A stretch of 64,000 nt of DNA from Bacteroidota bacterium. GTDB lineage: Bacteria; Bacteroidota; Bacteroidia; Bacteroidales; VadinHA17. The notes under the pieces were generated by a model. It was not told the origin of the DNA and did no database searches. It worked only from the letters and a program-made list of their open reading frames with translations. Each line of letters starts with the position of its first letter. The stretch's first letter is position 1. Below, one piece after another: positions 36,383 to 46,575 of this stretch. The stretch is taken from positions 124,001-188,000 of the forward strand of contig JADKBL010000004.1 in the NCBI GenBank assembly GCA_016718875.1. The letters are read 5' to 3'. A program made the position numbers and the translations under genes.

Positions 36383-38800
36383 ATGATCAAAGTAGCCAGG
36401 TTGTCAATAATTGTTGCCATAGTCTTTTTGATAACACAGGGATGTGCAAAAAAGGAGATAAAAGGCGGAGACTATCCGATTCAGCCTGTCCCCTTTACCT
36501 CAGTAAAGCTTACTGATGATTTCTGGGCACCCCGCATCAAAAAGAATGCTGATGTCACAATCCCTATTGCTTTTCATTATTGTGAGACAACAGGCAGGAT
36601 AAGGAACTTTGAAATCGCCGGAGGGATTGATACAGGGAAATTCCAGACTATTTACCCTTTTGATGATTCCGATGTATTCAAAATAATTGAGGGAGCAAGC
36701 TATTCTCTTCAGACATTACCAGATTCAAAACTTGAAGCATACCTTGATGCATTGATTTATAAGATCGGCCTTGCGCAGGAAGATGACGGCTATTTGTATA
36801 CAAACAGAACAATTGCAGAAATGCATGAAGGAAAAGGACTTCATGAATGGGCTGATGAAAAGAGATGGTTAAAGGATTCAGTTCTAAGTCACGAACTCTA
36901 TAATCTGGGCCATCTTTATGAGGCAGCAACTGCTCATTACCAGGCAACAGGGAAGAAATCACTTCTCGATATTGCATTAAAGTCAGCAGATCTTGTGATT
37001 AAGGATATTGGCTGGGATAAACTGAAGGTATATCCCGGGCATCAGGTTATTGAAATGGGACTTGTCAAGCTTTACCGGGCAACCGGCGATAAAAAGTATC
37101 TTGATATGGCCAGGTTTTTTCTGGATGTCAGGGGGCCAAACGGGGAGCAGTACTGTCAGGCTAACAGAAAAGTTGTAGACCAGACAGAAGCTGTGGGTCA
37201 TTCTGTACGAGCTACATATATGTATTCCGGGATGGCTGATATTGCAGCTATTGAAAATGATACAGCTTATCTCGCAGCAATAACAAGGATATGGGAAGAT
37301 ATTGTATACAGGAAAATGTACCTGACAGGAGGAATAGGTCAGGCAGGAGGAAATGAAGGATTTGATAAACCATATGTTTTGCCTAACATGTCTGCTTATT
37401 GCGAAACCTGCGCTTCAATTGGCGACATCTTTTTTAATCACAGACTTTTCCTTCTGCATGGCGAATCAAAGTATATTGATATTCTTGAAAAGACTCTTTA
37501 TAATTCAATGCTTTCAGGAGTCTCATTGTCTGCAGACAGGTTTTTCTATCCAAATCCGCTTGAATCGGATGGTCAGCACAACAGGAGCGCATGGTTCGGC
37601 TGTGCATGCTGTCCATCGAACATCGCACGGTTTGTGCCGGCAATACCCGGATATATTTATGCTGTGTCCGGTAACGACCTGTTTGTAAACCTGTTTATTT
37701 CAAATGAATCCGATCTTACTCTTGAGAAAGGAAAGGTCAGTATACAGCAGAAAGCCGGATTTCCATGGGATGGAAAGGTAACTCTGACAGTTAATCCTGA
37801 AAAGGCAAACAAATTCAATCTGAAAATCCGGATACCCGGTTGGGCTGTAAATGAGGCCATTCCGGGTAATCTGTACCGTTTCACCGATAAGATTGATCAG
37901 CAGATTTCTTTTACAGTGAACGGAGTGAAGGCAGAAGTTACAATATCTGATGGCTATGCAATTATTTCCAGAAAATGGGAACCTGCCGACAAAGTTGAGT
38001 TTGAGTTTCCGATGCCGGTTCGTAAAATAATTGCCGATCAGAGAGTATGGGCTGATGCAAACAAGGTTGCACTGCAGCGTGGCCCTGTAATCTTTTGTGC
38101 CGAATGGCCTGATAATAATACAGGTAAGATACTGAATATGATGGTTGATGAGTTTGCAACATTTACTCCGGAGTATGATACTGCATTGCTTAAAGGTACT
38201 TATGTACTCAAGTCTACAGGATATCAGACAAAACGTAACCTCAGAGGAGGGGTTGACAGGCTGAAAGAAGAAAAACTTTTGATGATACCATACTTTCTTT
38301 GGAATAATCGTGGACCCGGTCAGATGATGGTCTGGCTGCCTGTTTCCGAAAGTGTCACACGGCCTTTGCCTGCTCCGACACTGGCATTTACAAGTACAAT
38401 AAGAACTAGCAAGGCCGGAAATACAATTCAGGCCGTAAGAGATCAGATCATTCCATTATATCCTGGTGACAGATCACCGTCAGATTATAACTGGTGGCCT
38501 GAGACAAACAAATGGCATTGGATTGAATATGATTTTGACCAGCCTGTAAGAATTTCGAAAACAAAGGTTTACTGGTTTGATGATGGCCCTGAAGGCGGAT
38601 GCAGAATTCCTGCAGAATGGGAAGTCCTGTATCTGAATGGAAATATCTGGGAATCTGTTAAAGGATACAATAAATACAAAATAACAAAGGATGGACTTGA
38701 TTCTCTTATGTTCCAGCCTGTTGTAACTTCTTCAGTTAAGCTGAAGGTACTGCTCCCCAGGAACTACTCAAGCGGCCTGTATGAATGGATAATAGAATGA
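36383..38800 (+). CDS. GH127 beta-L-arabinofuranosidase, lipoprotein
   Basis: 805 residues. A lipoprotein signal (LITQGC) anchors it. The DUF1680/GH127 (alpha/alpha)6 domain runs from about residue 35 (PVPFTSVKLTDDFWAPRIKKN) to about 430. The active site matches the Bifidobacterium HypBA1 type: Glu341 and Cys343 in AYCETCASIG, and Cys409 and Cys410 in FGCACCPSN, i.e. three Cys and one Glu for the zinc-thiolate nucleophile. Beta-sandwich domains follow, with a C-terminal discoidin-like end (WHWIEYDFDQPVRISKTKVY). It releases L-arabinose from beta-linked arabino-oligosaccharides such as extensin or arabinan side chains, feeding the ara operon just upstream. Confidence 0.93.
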   Translation: MIKVARLSIIVAIVFLITQGCAKKEIKGGDYPIQPVPFTSVKLTDDFWAPRIKKNADVTIPIAFHYCETTGRIRNFEIAGGIDTGKFQTIYPFDDSDVFKIIEGASYSLQTLPDSKLEAYLDALIYKIGLAQEDDGYLYTNRTIAEMHEGKGLHEWADEKRWLKDSVLSHELYNLGHLYEAATAHYQATGKKSLLDIALKSADLVIKDIGWDKLKVYPGHQVIEMGLVKLYRATGDKKYLDMARFFLDVRGPNGEQYCQANRKVVDQTEAVGHSVRATYMYSGMADIAAIENDTAYLAAITRIWEDIVYRKMYLTGGIGQAGGNEGFDKPYVLPNMSAYCETCASIGDIFFNHRLFLLHGESKYIDILEKTLYNSMLSGVSLSADRFFYPNPLESDGQHNRSAWFGCACCPSNIARFVPAIPGYIYAVSGNDLFVNLFISNESDLTLEKGKVSIQQKAGFPWDGKVTLTVNPEKANKFNLKIRIPGWAVNEAIPGNLYRFTDKIDQQISFTVNGVKAEVTISDGYAIISRKWEPADKVEFEFPMPVRKIIADQRVWADANKVALQRGPVIFCAEWPDNNTGKILNMMVDEFATFTPEYDTALLKGTYVLKSTGYQTKRNLRGGVDRLKEEKLLMIPYFLWNNRGPGQMMVWLPVSESVTRPLPAPTLAFTSTIRTSKAGNTIQAVRDQIIPLYPGDRSPSDYNWWPETNKWHWIEYDFDQPVRISKTKVYWFDDGPEGGCRIPAEWEVLYLNGNIWESVKGYNKYKITKDGLDSLMFQPVVTSSVKLKVLLPRNYSSGLYEWIIE

Positions 38801-38805
38801 ACTAA

Positions 38806-38825
38806 CCCCGGACTTCAGTCCGGGG
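38806..38825. repeat. Perfect palindrome after the GH127 gene (REP-like / terminator stem)
   Basis: CCCCGGACT-TC-AGTCCGGGG, a 9-bp perfect stem with a two-base TC loop, begins 6 nt after the GH127 stop. The stem-TC-stem design is the same as the palindromes around the RAYT gene at 57241. It lacks a T-run, so it is better seen as a REP-like unit that may also stabilise the mRNA end. Confidence 0.6.
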
Positions 38826-38848
38826 ATATTAAAAGATAACTACTAATT

Positions 38849-41328
38849 ATGAAAAAGACTCTAATAACCCTATCAATGATTCTGATTGCCGGGAGCATCT
38901 TCTCCCAGCAATCATTTGTACTAAATAAAGCTGAATACTTTGAACGCGGCGGAGTAAATGTTATGGCCTTCCAGGATATTTACCCCGAAGGACATCAGGG
39001 TGGAGTTGCCGTAATTATGCACGGTAAAAGGCTGGCAACAAACGGCGATTTATGACTTGATGAAACACCGGGACAATGGCAGTTTATACCGAAACAGATT
39101 GACCGGAAAGTTGATGCAGCAGGTAATACAATAACTGTAACCCTCGCCTATCCTGATGAAAAGATAAACAGGAAGGGATTCAATCCTATTGATTACCCCG
39201 ATCTGAACTTAAATTATACAGTTAATGTGAAAGCACAGGGCCAGTCAATTGTTGTTACAGTTGATCTCGAAAAGGCCGTTCCAAAGGAGTTTCTCGGTAA
39301 AGTTGGATTTAATATGGAACTGTTTCCGGGATGGCTTTTTGGAAAGACATGGAGCCTTGGCGGGAAATCGGGTATATTCCCCAGGCAGGCTAACGGACCT
39401 GCAATGAAGGAAGCAAAAGGTGCTATAGTTGCAAATCAGCCCTTTGCAAAGGGGAAGAAACTTGTGGTTGCTCCGGAGGATAAATATATGAGGATGTCAG
39501 TTGAGTCAAAGACTGGTGATCTGCAGTTGCTAGACGGGAGATATGTTCACAATAACGGCTGGTTTGTAGTAAGATCGCTTGTCGCGGACGGTGCTGTAAA
39601 AAATGCCGTTGAATGGGTGATAACCCCAAACTCTGTTCCCGGATGGAAGAGTGCACCGGTTGTCCATGTTTCACAGGTCGGATATAGGCCGGAGCAGGAC
39701 AAAGTTGCAATAATTGAGCTTGATAAAGCTGATACAAAGAATGAAACCCCTGCTCTGTACAGGATAGATGATGACGGAAATGATGCTGAGATCCTTAATG
39801 GTAAGCCCGAATCATGGGGTACTTTTCTGAGATACAATTACCTGAAATTCAATTTTACACAGGTAAAACAGGAGGGAATGTACTATGTGAAGTATGGCAA
39901 TCAGCAGTCCCAGCCATTCCGTATTGCAGCGGATGTTTACAAAAGGGATGTATGGCAACCTGTAATTGAATTCTTCCTTCCTGTGCAGATGTGTCATATG
40001 AGGATAAATGAGAAATACAGGGTATGGCATGGATTATGCCATATGGATGATGCACTCATGGCACCTCTGAACCATAACCATTTTGACGGGTATATCCAGG
40101 GTGAATCTACTCTTACATCTTTCAATCCGGGTGAGCATGTGCCCGGACTAAATGTTGGTGGCTGGCATGACGCGGGTGATTATGATCTCAGGGTGGAGTC
40201 ACAGAGCGGTGAAGCCTATATTCTTACAATGGCTCATGAGGCTTTTAAAATCGAATATGATGAGACCTCCATAGATCAGAGGACAAAAGTTGTTGAGATT
40301 CATCAGCCTGACGGAAAAGCAGATATACTTCAGCAGATTGAGCACGGAGCACTTACAGTTGTTGCGGGTTATAAGAACCTTGGCCGTCTTTACAGGGGAA
40401 TTATTGAAGCAGATGTTCGCCAGTATGTGCTCCTGGGTGATGGCTCTACAATGACTGACGGACATATATGGGATTTTAACCTTAACAGGAATGAGCTTAC
40501 AGCCACACATTCACCATTGATGGATGACCGCTGGGTCTTTACAGAGAATAATCCGTCAAGGGAACTGACCACAGCTGCACATCTTGCAGCTATATCCAGA
40601 GTACTTAAAGGTTATAATGATAATCTTTCCAAAGAGTGTCTGGATATTGCAAAGAAAATCTATTCTGCAGATTATCAGATAGAAAACAGAGTTCAGGGTG
40701 CAAAACTTCATGCAGCCAGTGAACTCTTCCTGACTACCGGTGAGGAGATATACAGAAAATATCTTATAGACAATAAAGATGCTTTTGTAAAAGGTTTTGC
40801 TAATGTTGGATGGCTGATCTCAAGGAGTATTCCGAAAATAAACGATCAGGGATTTACCGTAGCGGCAAATCAGGCTGCAAAACTCTTTCGGAGGAGATTA
40901 CAAAGCAATCTGCAGAGACTCCTTTCGGAGTTCCTTATCGTCCAAGAATATGGGGTGCGGGCTGGGATATTCAGAGCTTTGGTGTTAGGCAGTACTATTT
41001 ATATAAAGCATTTCCGGATATTTTCTCATCAGCACCGATTTATAATGCCCTTAACTTCATTCTTGGTGTCCATCCCGGGGATAATACCTCTTCATTTGCT
41101 TCAGGAGTCGGAGTGAGGTCCGCCACAATAGCATATGGTGTTAACAGGGCTGATGAATCATACATCCCGGGTGGTGTTGCATCCGGTACTGCTCTGATTC
41201 GTCCTGATTACCCTGAACTTCTTGACTGGCCATACCTGTGGCAGCAGCAGGAGTATGTTATGGGAGGAGGCTCCTCAAACTTTATGTTTCTTGTACTTGC
41301 AGCCGACCAGCTTCTTGAGAAGAAATAA
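38849..41328 (+). CDS. GH9-family glycoside hydrolase (broken by an in-frame stop and a frameshift)
   Basis: The signal peptide ends at IFSQQ. An N-terminal domain is followed by a CelD-type Ig-like domain (VHVSQVGYRPEQDKVAI) and the (alpha/alpha)6 catalytic domain with the GH9 nucleophile-side motif GGWHDAGDYDLR. The C-terminal part (SATIAYGVNRADESYIPGG) carries the late catalytic region. Two breaks are seen. Codon 69 is TGA where ATNGDL-R-LDETPGQW is expected (CGA to TGA, same frame). Near 40880-40883 an A4 run needs one more A to give KTLSEEITKQSAETPFGVPY. GH9 proteins are mostly beta-1,4-glucanases; in Bacteroidota this branch may act on other beta-glycans. About 827 codons in all. Confidence 0.86.
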
Positions 41329-41375
41329 AAAGTATTATCAGAAATTGGCAGTGAATCAAACAATAAAAGCAAAAT

Positions 41376-42500
41376 ATGAAACTAAACAGGTTATTATCAG
41401 TGTTGCTGCTGGCAGCAATAGTAACATCTTGTAATAAGTCAGAAAAAATCAGCAAAATGGTAAAAAAGGAAAATTTCGGGACTCACAACGGAAAAGAGGT
41501 TTATCTCTTTACAATTAAGAACAAGGCCGGCAATGTGATCAGGCTTACAAATTTCGGAGCAAAGCTCATATGGATTGAGGTGCCTGACAGAAACGGGAAG
41601 ATGGATAATATAACTTTTGGTTATGATACTTTTGAGGAGACGTTAAAGGGTGATATGTCATTTGGTTCTGTTGTTGGACGTTACGCCAACAGGATTGCCG
41701 GAGGTAAATTTAAAATTGATGGAACTGAATACACCTGTCCGCTTAATAACGGGCCAAATACACTTCATGGTGGTCCGATAGGATGGCACAGTGTAGTGTG
41801 GGATGCTGAAATACTGAAAGTAGGAGAAAATCCCGGGGTGAAATTTTCATACCTAAGCACTGATATGGAGCAGGGTTTTCCGGGGAATGTTAAGATTGAG
41901 GTAGTCTACACATGGACAGCCGCCAACGAAGTTGTTATGGACTATACCTGGTCTGCTGACAGGAAAACAATTGTCAATGTAACGAATCATTCCTATTTCA
42001 ATCTTCATGGTGCAGGCAATGGTGATGTCCTTGATCATGTACTTACATTGAAGGGGTCTGCATTTACCCCTGTTGATTCGGTAATGATTCCGACAGGAGA
42101 GATCCGACCTGTTGCCGGAACACCTTTTGATTTCACAACACCTCATACAATAGGTGAAAGGATTGGTGAAAACTATGACCAGCTGATACTGGGAAAGGGA
42201 TATGACCATAATTACATACTTGATAACAGGGAAGAGGTTGATGTTACTGTATATGAACCGGCAGGCGGCCGTATGCTTGAGGTTATCACCGATCAGCCGG
42301 GGATGCAGCTTTATACCGGGAACTTCCTTAATGGTACCCAGAAAGGTCATGGCGGAAAGGTCTTTAATTTCCGTTCAGGTATGTGTCTGGAGTCAGGACA
42401 TTATCCTGACAGCCCGAATAGACCGGATTTTCCCTCCACTATAGCGGAACCCGGAAAAACATATAAATCAACCACCATATACAGATTTTCTGTAAAATAG
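41376..42500 (+). CDS. galM: Aldose 1-epimerase (mutarotase), lipoprotein
   Basis: 374 residues with a lipoprotein signal (LLLAAIVTSC). Aldose 1-epimerase signatures are GSVVGRYANRIAGGKF, the catalytic His segment NVTNHSYFNLHG, the Asp loop KGYDHNYIL and the late Glu region GMCLESGHYPDSPN. It interconverts alpha and beta anomers of free sugars at the periplasmic face, speeding use of sugars released by the neighbouring hydrolases. The length is normal with the added signal. It lies 47 nt after the GH9 gene and 10 nt before the next propeller protein, in the same transcription direction. Confidence 0.93.
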   Translation: MKLNRLLSVLLLAAIVTSCNKSEKISKMVKKENFGTHNGKEVYLFTIKNKAGNVIRLTNFGAKLIWIEVPDRNGKMDNITFGYDTFEETLKGDMSFGSVVGRYANRIAGGKFKIDGTEYTCPLNNGPNTLHGGPIGWHSVVWDAEILKVGENPGVKFSYLSTDMEQGFPGNVKIEVVYTWTAANEVVMDYTWSADRKTIVNVTNHSYFNLHGAGNGDVLDHVLTLKGSAFTPVDSVMIPTGEIRPVAGTPFDFTTPHTIGERIGENYDQLILGKGYDHNYILDNREEVDVTVYEPAGGRMLEVITDQPGMQLYTGNFLNGTQKGHGGKVFNFRSGMCLESGHYPDSPNRPDFPSTIAEPGKTYKSTTIYRFSVK

Positions 42501-42510
42501 AACCTGCAAC

Positions 42511-43494
42511 TTGAGAACGAAAATCAGAATAGGTAACAGGCTGCTTTTTGCATCATTCATATTACTCATTTCTTACTCATGCAGAGTCGAAAATGATGCA
42601 GAAACAACCGGTGGATGGAAAAAGTTTGAAGGTAATCCTGTACTTGGAGGAACCTTCGGAACTATTTTCGATGTTAGTGTTCTTAAGACCGAAGCCGGAA
42701 TTTTCAGGATGTACTGTTCATGGAGGCCACAGAAGAGCATAGCAATCTCCGAAAGTAGCGATGGACTGAAATGGTCCGATCCTGTTATCTGCCTGAGTTC
42801 AAATGACAGCAGCGGATGGGAAAGCAACGTAAACAGGGCTGTAGTTTTGGAGAAGGATAATAAATATCATATGTGGTATACCGGTCAGGCAGAGGTTAAA
42901 GGGATCGGTCATTCATGGATAGGTTATGCTACAAGCACTGATGGTAAAACCTGGATCAGAATGAGTGACAAGCCTGTCCTCTCTCCTGATAAAGAATGGG
43001 AAAAGGTTGCTGTGATGTGTCCGCATGTTATATGGGATGAAGATGAAGGCATTTATAAAATGTGGTATTCGGGAGGTGAACAATATGAACCTGATGCTAT
43101 CGGTTATGCCACAAGCACTGATGGTCTAAACTGGGAGAAGTATCCACAGAACCCTGTTTTTTCCTCAGATAAAACCAATAAATGGGAGCAGGCAAAGGTG
43201 ACTGCCTGTCAGGTAATTAAACGGAATGATGAATACCTGATGTTTTATATCGGATTTATGAATGTTGATTATGCCCAGATTGGTGTTGCCAGATCAAAGA
43301 ATGGTATAAGCGGATGGGAGCGGTACAGGAATAATCCGATAATCAAACCCGGTATGGGATGGGATTCAAGCGCTGTATATAAGCCATATGCAATACAGGA
43401 TCAGAACCGATGGCTGCTTTATTATAATGGCCGCAGGAATGACAGTGAACAGATTGGAATTGCAATAAAGGAGACTGATAATCCCGGGTTTTAA
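42511..43494 (+). CDS. Five-bladed beta-propeller glycosidase-like lipoprotein (GH43/GH130-like fold)
   Basis: 327 residues. The start is TTG at 42511, since no in-frame ATG precedes the lipoprotein signal (LLISYSC). Repeated blades carry the pattern YATSTDGKTW, YATSTDGLNW and ARSKNGISGW, plus MWYTG and MWYSGG segments typical of GH43/GH32/GH130-like propellers. A possible acid Asp lies in GGTFGTIFDVSV and a Glu in WDEDEGIYKMWYSGGEQ, but the catalytic set is not certain. It may act on arabinosyl or mannosyl linkages, or only bind glycans. It sits in a run of carbohydrate genes. Confidence 0.78.
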   Translation: MRTKIRIGNRLLFASFILLISYSCRVENDAETTGGWKKFEGNPVLGGTFGTIFDVSVLKTEAGIFRMYCSWRPQKSIAISESSDGLKWSDPVICLSSNDSSGWESNVNRAVVLEKDNKYHMWYTGQAEVKGIGHSWIGYATSTDGKTWIRMSDKPVLSPDKEWEKVAVMCPHVIWDEDEGIYKMWYSGGEQYEPDAIGYATSTDGLNWEKYPQNPVFSSDKTNKWEQAKVTACQVIKRNDEYLMFYIGFMNVDYAQIGVARSKNGISGWERYRNNPIIKPGMGWDSSAVYKPYAIQDQNRWLLYYNGRRNDSEQIGIAIKETDNPGF

Positions 43495-43506
43495 TAAAAT
43501 ATCTAG

Positions 43507-45088
43507 ATGAAAAAAGGCCTTGTATTTGTTTCCGGATTATGCATTACAGCTTTTTTTCAAGGCAAGGTATTTTCTCAGAGTCTTATTCTGAATTCTGATA
43601 ATTACAGGCATTACATTGATACATTTAATGTTAATGATAATGAACTGTACAAAGGATTTATCCCCAATGAACAGTGCTGGGACTTCCTGTCCGCGAATAT
43701 CCCCCTGCTGGATATACCTGACAAAACCATCGAACGGACATATTATTTCAGGTGGTGGACCTACCGGAAACACATCAAACTGACGCCTGATGGATTTGTG
43801 ATCACTGAATTTCTTCCTAAAGTACCATGGTCAGGTAAATACAATACAATAAGCTGTCCTGCAGCCCTGCATTTTTATGAAGGACGATGGCTTCATGAAA
43901 GGAAATTCCTGAACGATTACGCAATATTCTGGTTCAGAGGCGGAGGAAGTCTTCGTACTTACAGCTTCTGGCCTGCGAACGCAATCTATAATTACTCACT
44001 TGTAAGCGGGTCCGACTCTTTATGTAAAGAGTTATTACCCGATCTGGTCAGTAATTTTGAAGCGTGGGAAGGTGAAAAACAGGATAAAAACGGATTGTTC
44101 TGGCAGGTTGATGGCAATGACGGTATGGAAGTTTCAGTTTGCGGAAGCGGTTACAGGGCTACAATAAATTCATACATGTATGGCGAAGCAAATGCAATTG
44201 CGGCTATTGCAACGGGACCGGGAAAAGAGGAAATCGCCGCAACCTATCATAAGAAGGCCATTGCATTAAAAAAACCTGGTTCAGAATAAGCTATGGGACA
44301 GTAGTGCCAATTTTTTCAAAGTTCTGCATCGTGAACCGGGTTCAGGGCTTTGTGATACAAGGGAGTTGCATGGGTATACCCCCTGGTATTTCAGTCTTCC
44401 TGATCCGGCGTTTTCAGTAGCCTGGAAATACCTGATGAGCCCTGAGCACTTCTGCGCCAACTATGGTCCTACAACGACAGAGCAAAACTCTCCCGGATTC
44501 AGGATTATGTATGAAGGACATGAGTGTCAGTGGAACGGACCCAGCTGGCCTTACGCTACTTCTGTTACATTGACGGCTATGGCAAATCTTCTCAACGAAT
44601 ACAATCAGACCGAGGTTACAGGGAGTGACTATTTTAAGTTGCTGAAAAACTATGCCGGAAGTCATCAGTTAAAACTGGAGGACGGACGGAATGTACCATG
44701 GATTGATGAAAATCTTAATCCCTTCACAGGTGACTGGATTTCGCGTACCAGGCTCAGAAATTGGAATAATGGCTCCTGGTCAGATGAAAAGGGCGGTGTG
44801 GAGAGGGGAAAGGATTATAATCATTCCACATTCTGCGATCTTGTAATTACCGGATTGATTGGTATTCGTCCCCAGTCCGGGAACTCTTTAATAATTAATC
44901 CTTTATTACCTGCAGATACCTGGGATTATTTCTGTCTTGATAATATTTTGTATCACGGGAAAATACTTACAGTGTTTTACGACAAAACAGGAAAAAGATA
45001 CAAGAGGGGGAAAGGTTTTTTTGTGCTTGCAGACGGGAAAGTTATTGTATCTTCAAAAACAATAAAAAAAGTTACTCTTCAATTATAA
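43507..45088 (+). CDS. Secreted (alpha/alpha)6 glycoside hydrolase, MGH1/GH63-like (frameshifted)
   Basis: About 526 codons with a Sec signal peptide ending near VFSQS. Features are FRWWTYRKHIKLTPDGFVIT, an acid-region DGNDGMEVSVCG, then ELHGYTPWYFSLPD and EGHECQWNGPSWPYATS, which fit the MGH1-like (clan GH-G) barrel, where Asp and Glu act as acid and base. The frame breaks at the A7 run near 44270-44276: with A6 the sequence continues LKNLVQNKLWDSSANFFKVL to the second half. This is an insertion, unlike most breaks here. The substrate is unknown, possibly alpha-linked glucose, mannose or arabinose units. Confidence 0.8.
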
Positions 45089-45153
45089 AAGATGATTGGC
45101 TGACTTTATAGAATCAGCTAAACGAAATATTAATAACCATAAACCAATTCACA

Positions 45154-46464
45154 ATGACTTCAAGGCGTAAATTTTTAAAAAACACTGCAATTACAACAGC
45201 TGCTATAGGACTTGTACCAACATTTTCTTCAGCACTGGCAGGTTGTGCTCCCTCTGACAGGATAAACATAGGATTAATCGGATGCAACGGGATGGGCTTT
45301 GCCGATCTCAGTGCATTTCTGGAACACCCGCAGGTAGAATGCCTGGCCTTATGCGATATTGATGAGGGCGTTCTTAATAAGAGAGCCGCTGACGTAGAAA
45401 AGATAAGGGGGAAAAAACCTGCCAGTCTTTATAAGGACTGGAGAGAGGTTATTGATAATAAGGATATAAACCTGGTCATTGTTGGGACACCGGATCATTG
45501 GCATTGTCTGCAGATGGTTGCCGCTTGTGAGGCTGGAAAAGATGTATACTGCGAAAAGCCTATCGGGAGGACTATTGAAGAATGCAACCTGATGGTAAAA
45601 GCCGCAAAAAAGAATAAGAGTGTGGTACAGGTTGGTCAATGGCAGCGAAGTGATCTACACTGGCTTGATGCAGTTAATTTTCTGAGATCCGGTAAACTGG
45701 GCAAAATCAGGCTTGTAAGGGTTTATTCATACCAGGGCTGGAATACTTCTATTCCTGTGGTGGCTGATGAACCGGTACCAGCAGGTGTTAATTATGATAT
45801 GTGGCTGGGACCGGCTCCATTACGTCCATTCAACAGGAACCGTTATCATTTTACATTCAGGTGGTTTTGGGATTATGCCGGAGGACTAATGACCGACTGG
45901 GGGGTTCACCTTCTTGATTATGCACTTTATGGAATGGATGTTACAGCTCCGAAATCAATAATGGCTATGGGCGGCAAGTATGGTTATCCAGATGATGCCT
46001 GCGAAACACCTGACAGCCTGCAGACAATCTATGAATTTGATGGTTTTAATGTGATGTGGGATCATGCAATTGGCATAAACGATGGAGCCTACGGACGAAA
46101 TGCCGTTCTGGGATTTGTCGGTGAGAACGGTACTCTGGTTGTTGACCGTGGCGGATGGGAAGTTATTCCCGAGGTTGTAAACGGAACCAAAAGGATGGAA
46201 GCAGTTCCTTTGAAGAATGGTGATGGCCGGGGACTGAAGAATCATGTGAAAAATCATCTGGATTGTATTGCAAAACGCAATCCAAATACAAATGCCAGCA
46301 TTGAGATAGGTGCCCATATTGCTAAATTTTCAGCTCTTGGAAATATTGCATACCGCACAGGCAGGAAACTGGTTTGGGATGGTACTTCATTTACAAATGA
46401 TGCAGATGCCAATAAGTATCTGATCCCTGAGTACAGGGCACCATGGCAGTTACCAAAAGTGTAA
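45154..46464 (+). CDS. Tat-exported Gfo/Idh/MocA-family oxidoreductase
   Basis: 436 residues. A twin-arginine signal (SRRKFLKN) with a lipobox-like ALAGC is followed by the Rossmann motif IGLIGCNGMGFADL. The canonical catalytic-lysine motif is present (CEKPIGRTIEE), unlike the relative at 17068. The C-terminal alpha/beta domain includes FRWFWDYAGGLMTDWGVHLLD, diagnostic of the exported Bacteroidota/Planctomycetota group. It probably oxidises or epimerises a sugar, or acts as a glycosidase-like NAD-recycling enzyme as in GH109. It is followed 112 nt later by the MLE-RraA fusion gene, which suggests a joint role on acid sugars. Confidence 0.9.
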   Translation: MTSRRKFLKNTAITTAAIGLVPTFSSALAGCAPSDRINIGLIGCNGMGFADLSAFLEHPQVECLALCDIDEGVLNKRAADVEKIRGKKPASLYKDWREVIDNKDINLVIVGTPDHWHCLQMVAACEAGKDVYCEKPIGRTIEECNLMVKAAKKNKSVVQVGQWQRSDLHWLDAVNFLRSGKLGKIRLVRVYSYQGWNTSIPVVADEPVPAGVNYDMWLGPAPLRPFNRNRYHFTFRWFWDYAGGLMTDWGVHLLDYALYGMDVTAPKSIMAMGGKYGYPDDACETPDSLQTIYEFDGFNVMWDHAIGINDGAYGRNAVLGFVGENGTLVVDRGGWEVIPEVVNGTKRMEAVPLKNGDGRGLKNHVKNHLDCIAKRNPNTNASIEIGAHIAKFSALGNIAYRTGRKLVWDGTSFTNDADANKYLIPEYRAPWQLPKV

Positions 46465-46575
46465 GTATATGATTTATTAAACCATGTAAAATGCAGATTA
46501 TTACTCATTAATTAAATTTCTTCCGAATAACTTATTAATCCTATTAGTCATCAAAACAAAAAATCAGGTAGTAAT

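Noticed and set aside
39053..39055. TGA as selenocysteine
   Set aside because: The surrounding conserved block expects Arg, not Cys/Sec, and I see no selenocysteine insertion-like hairpin directly after it. A C-to-T change is simpler.
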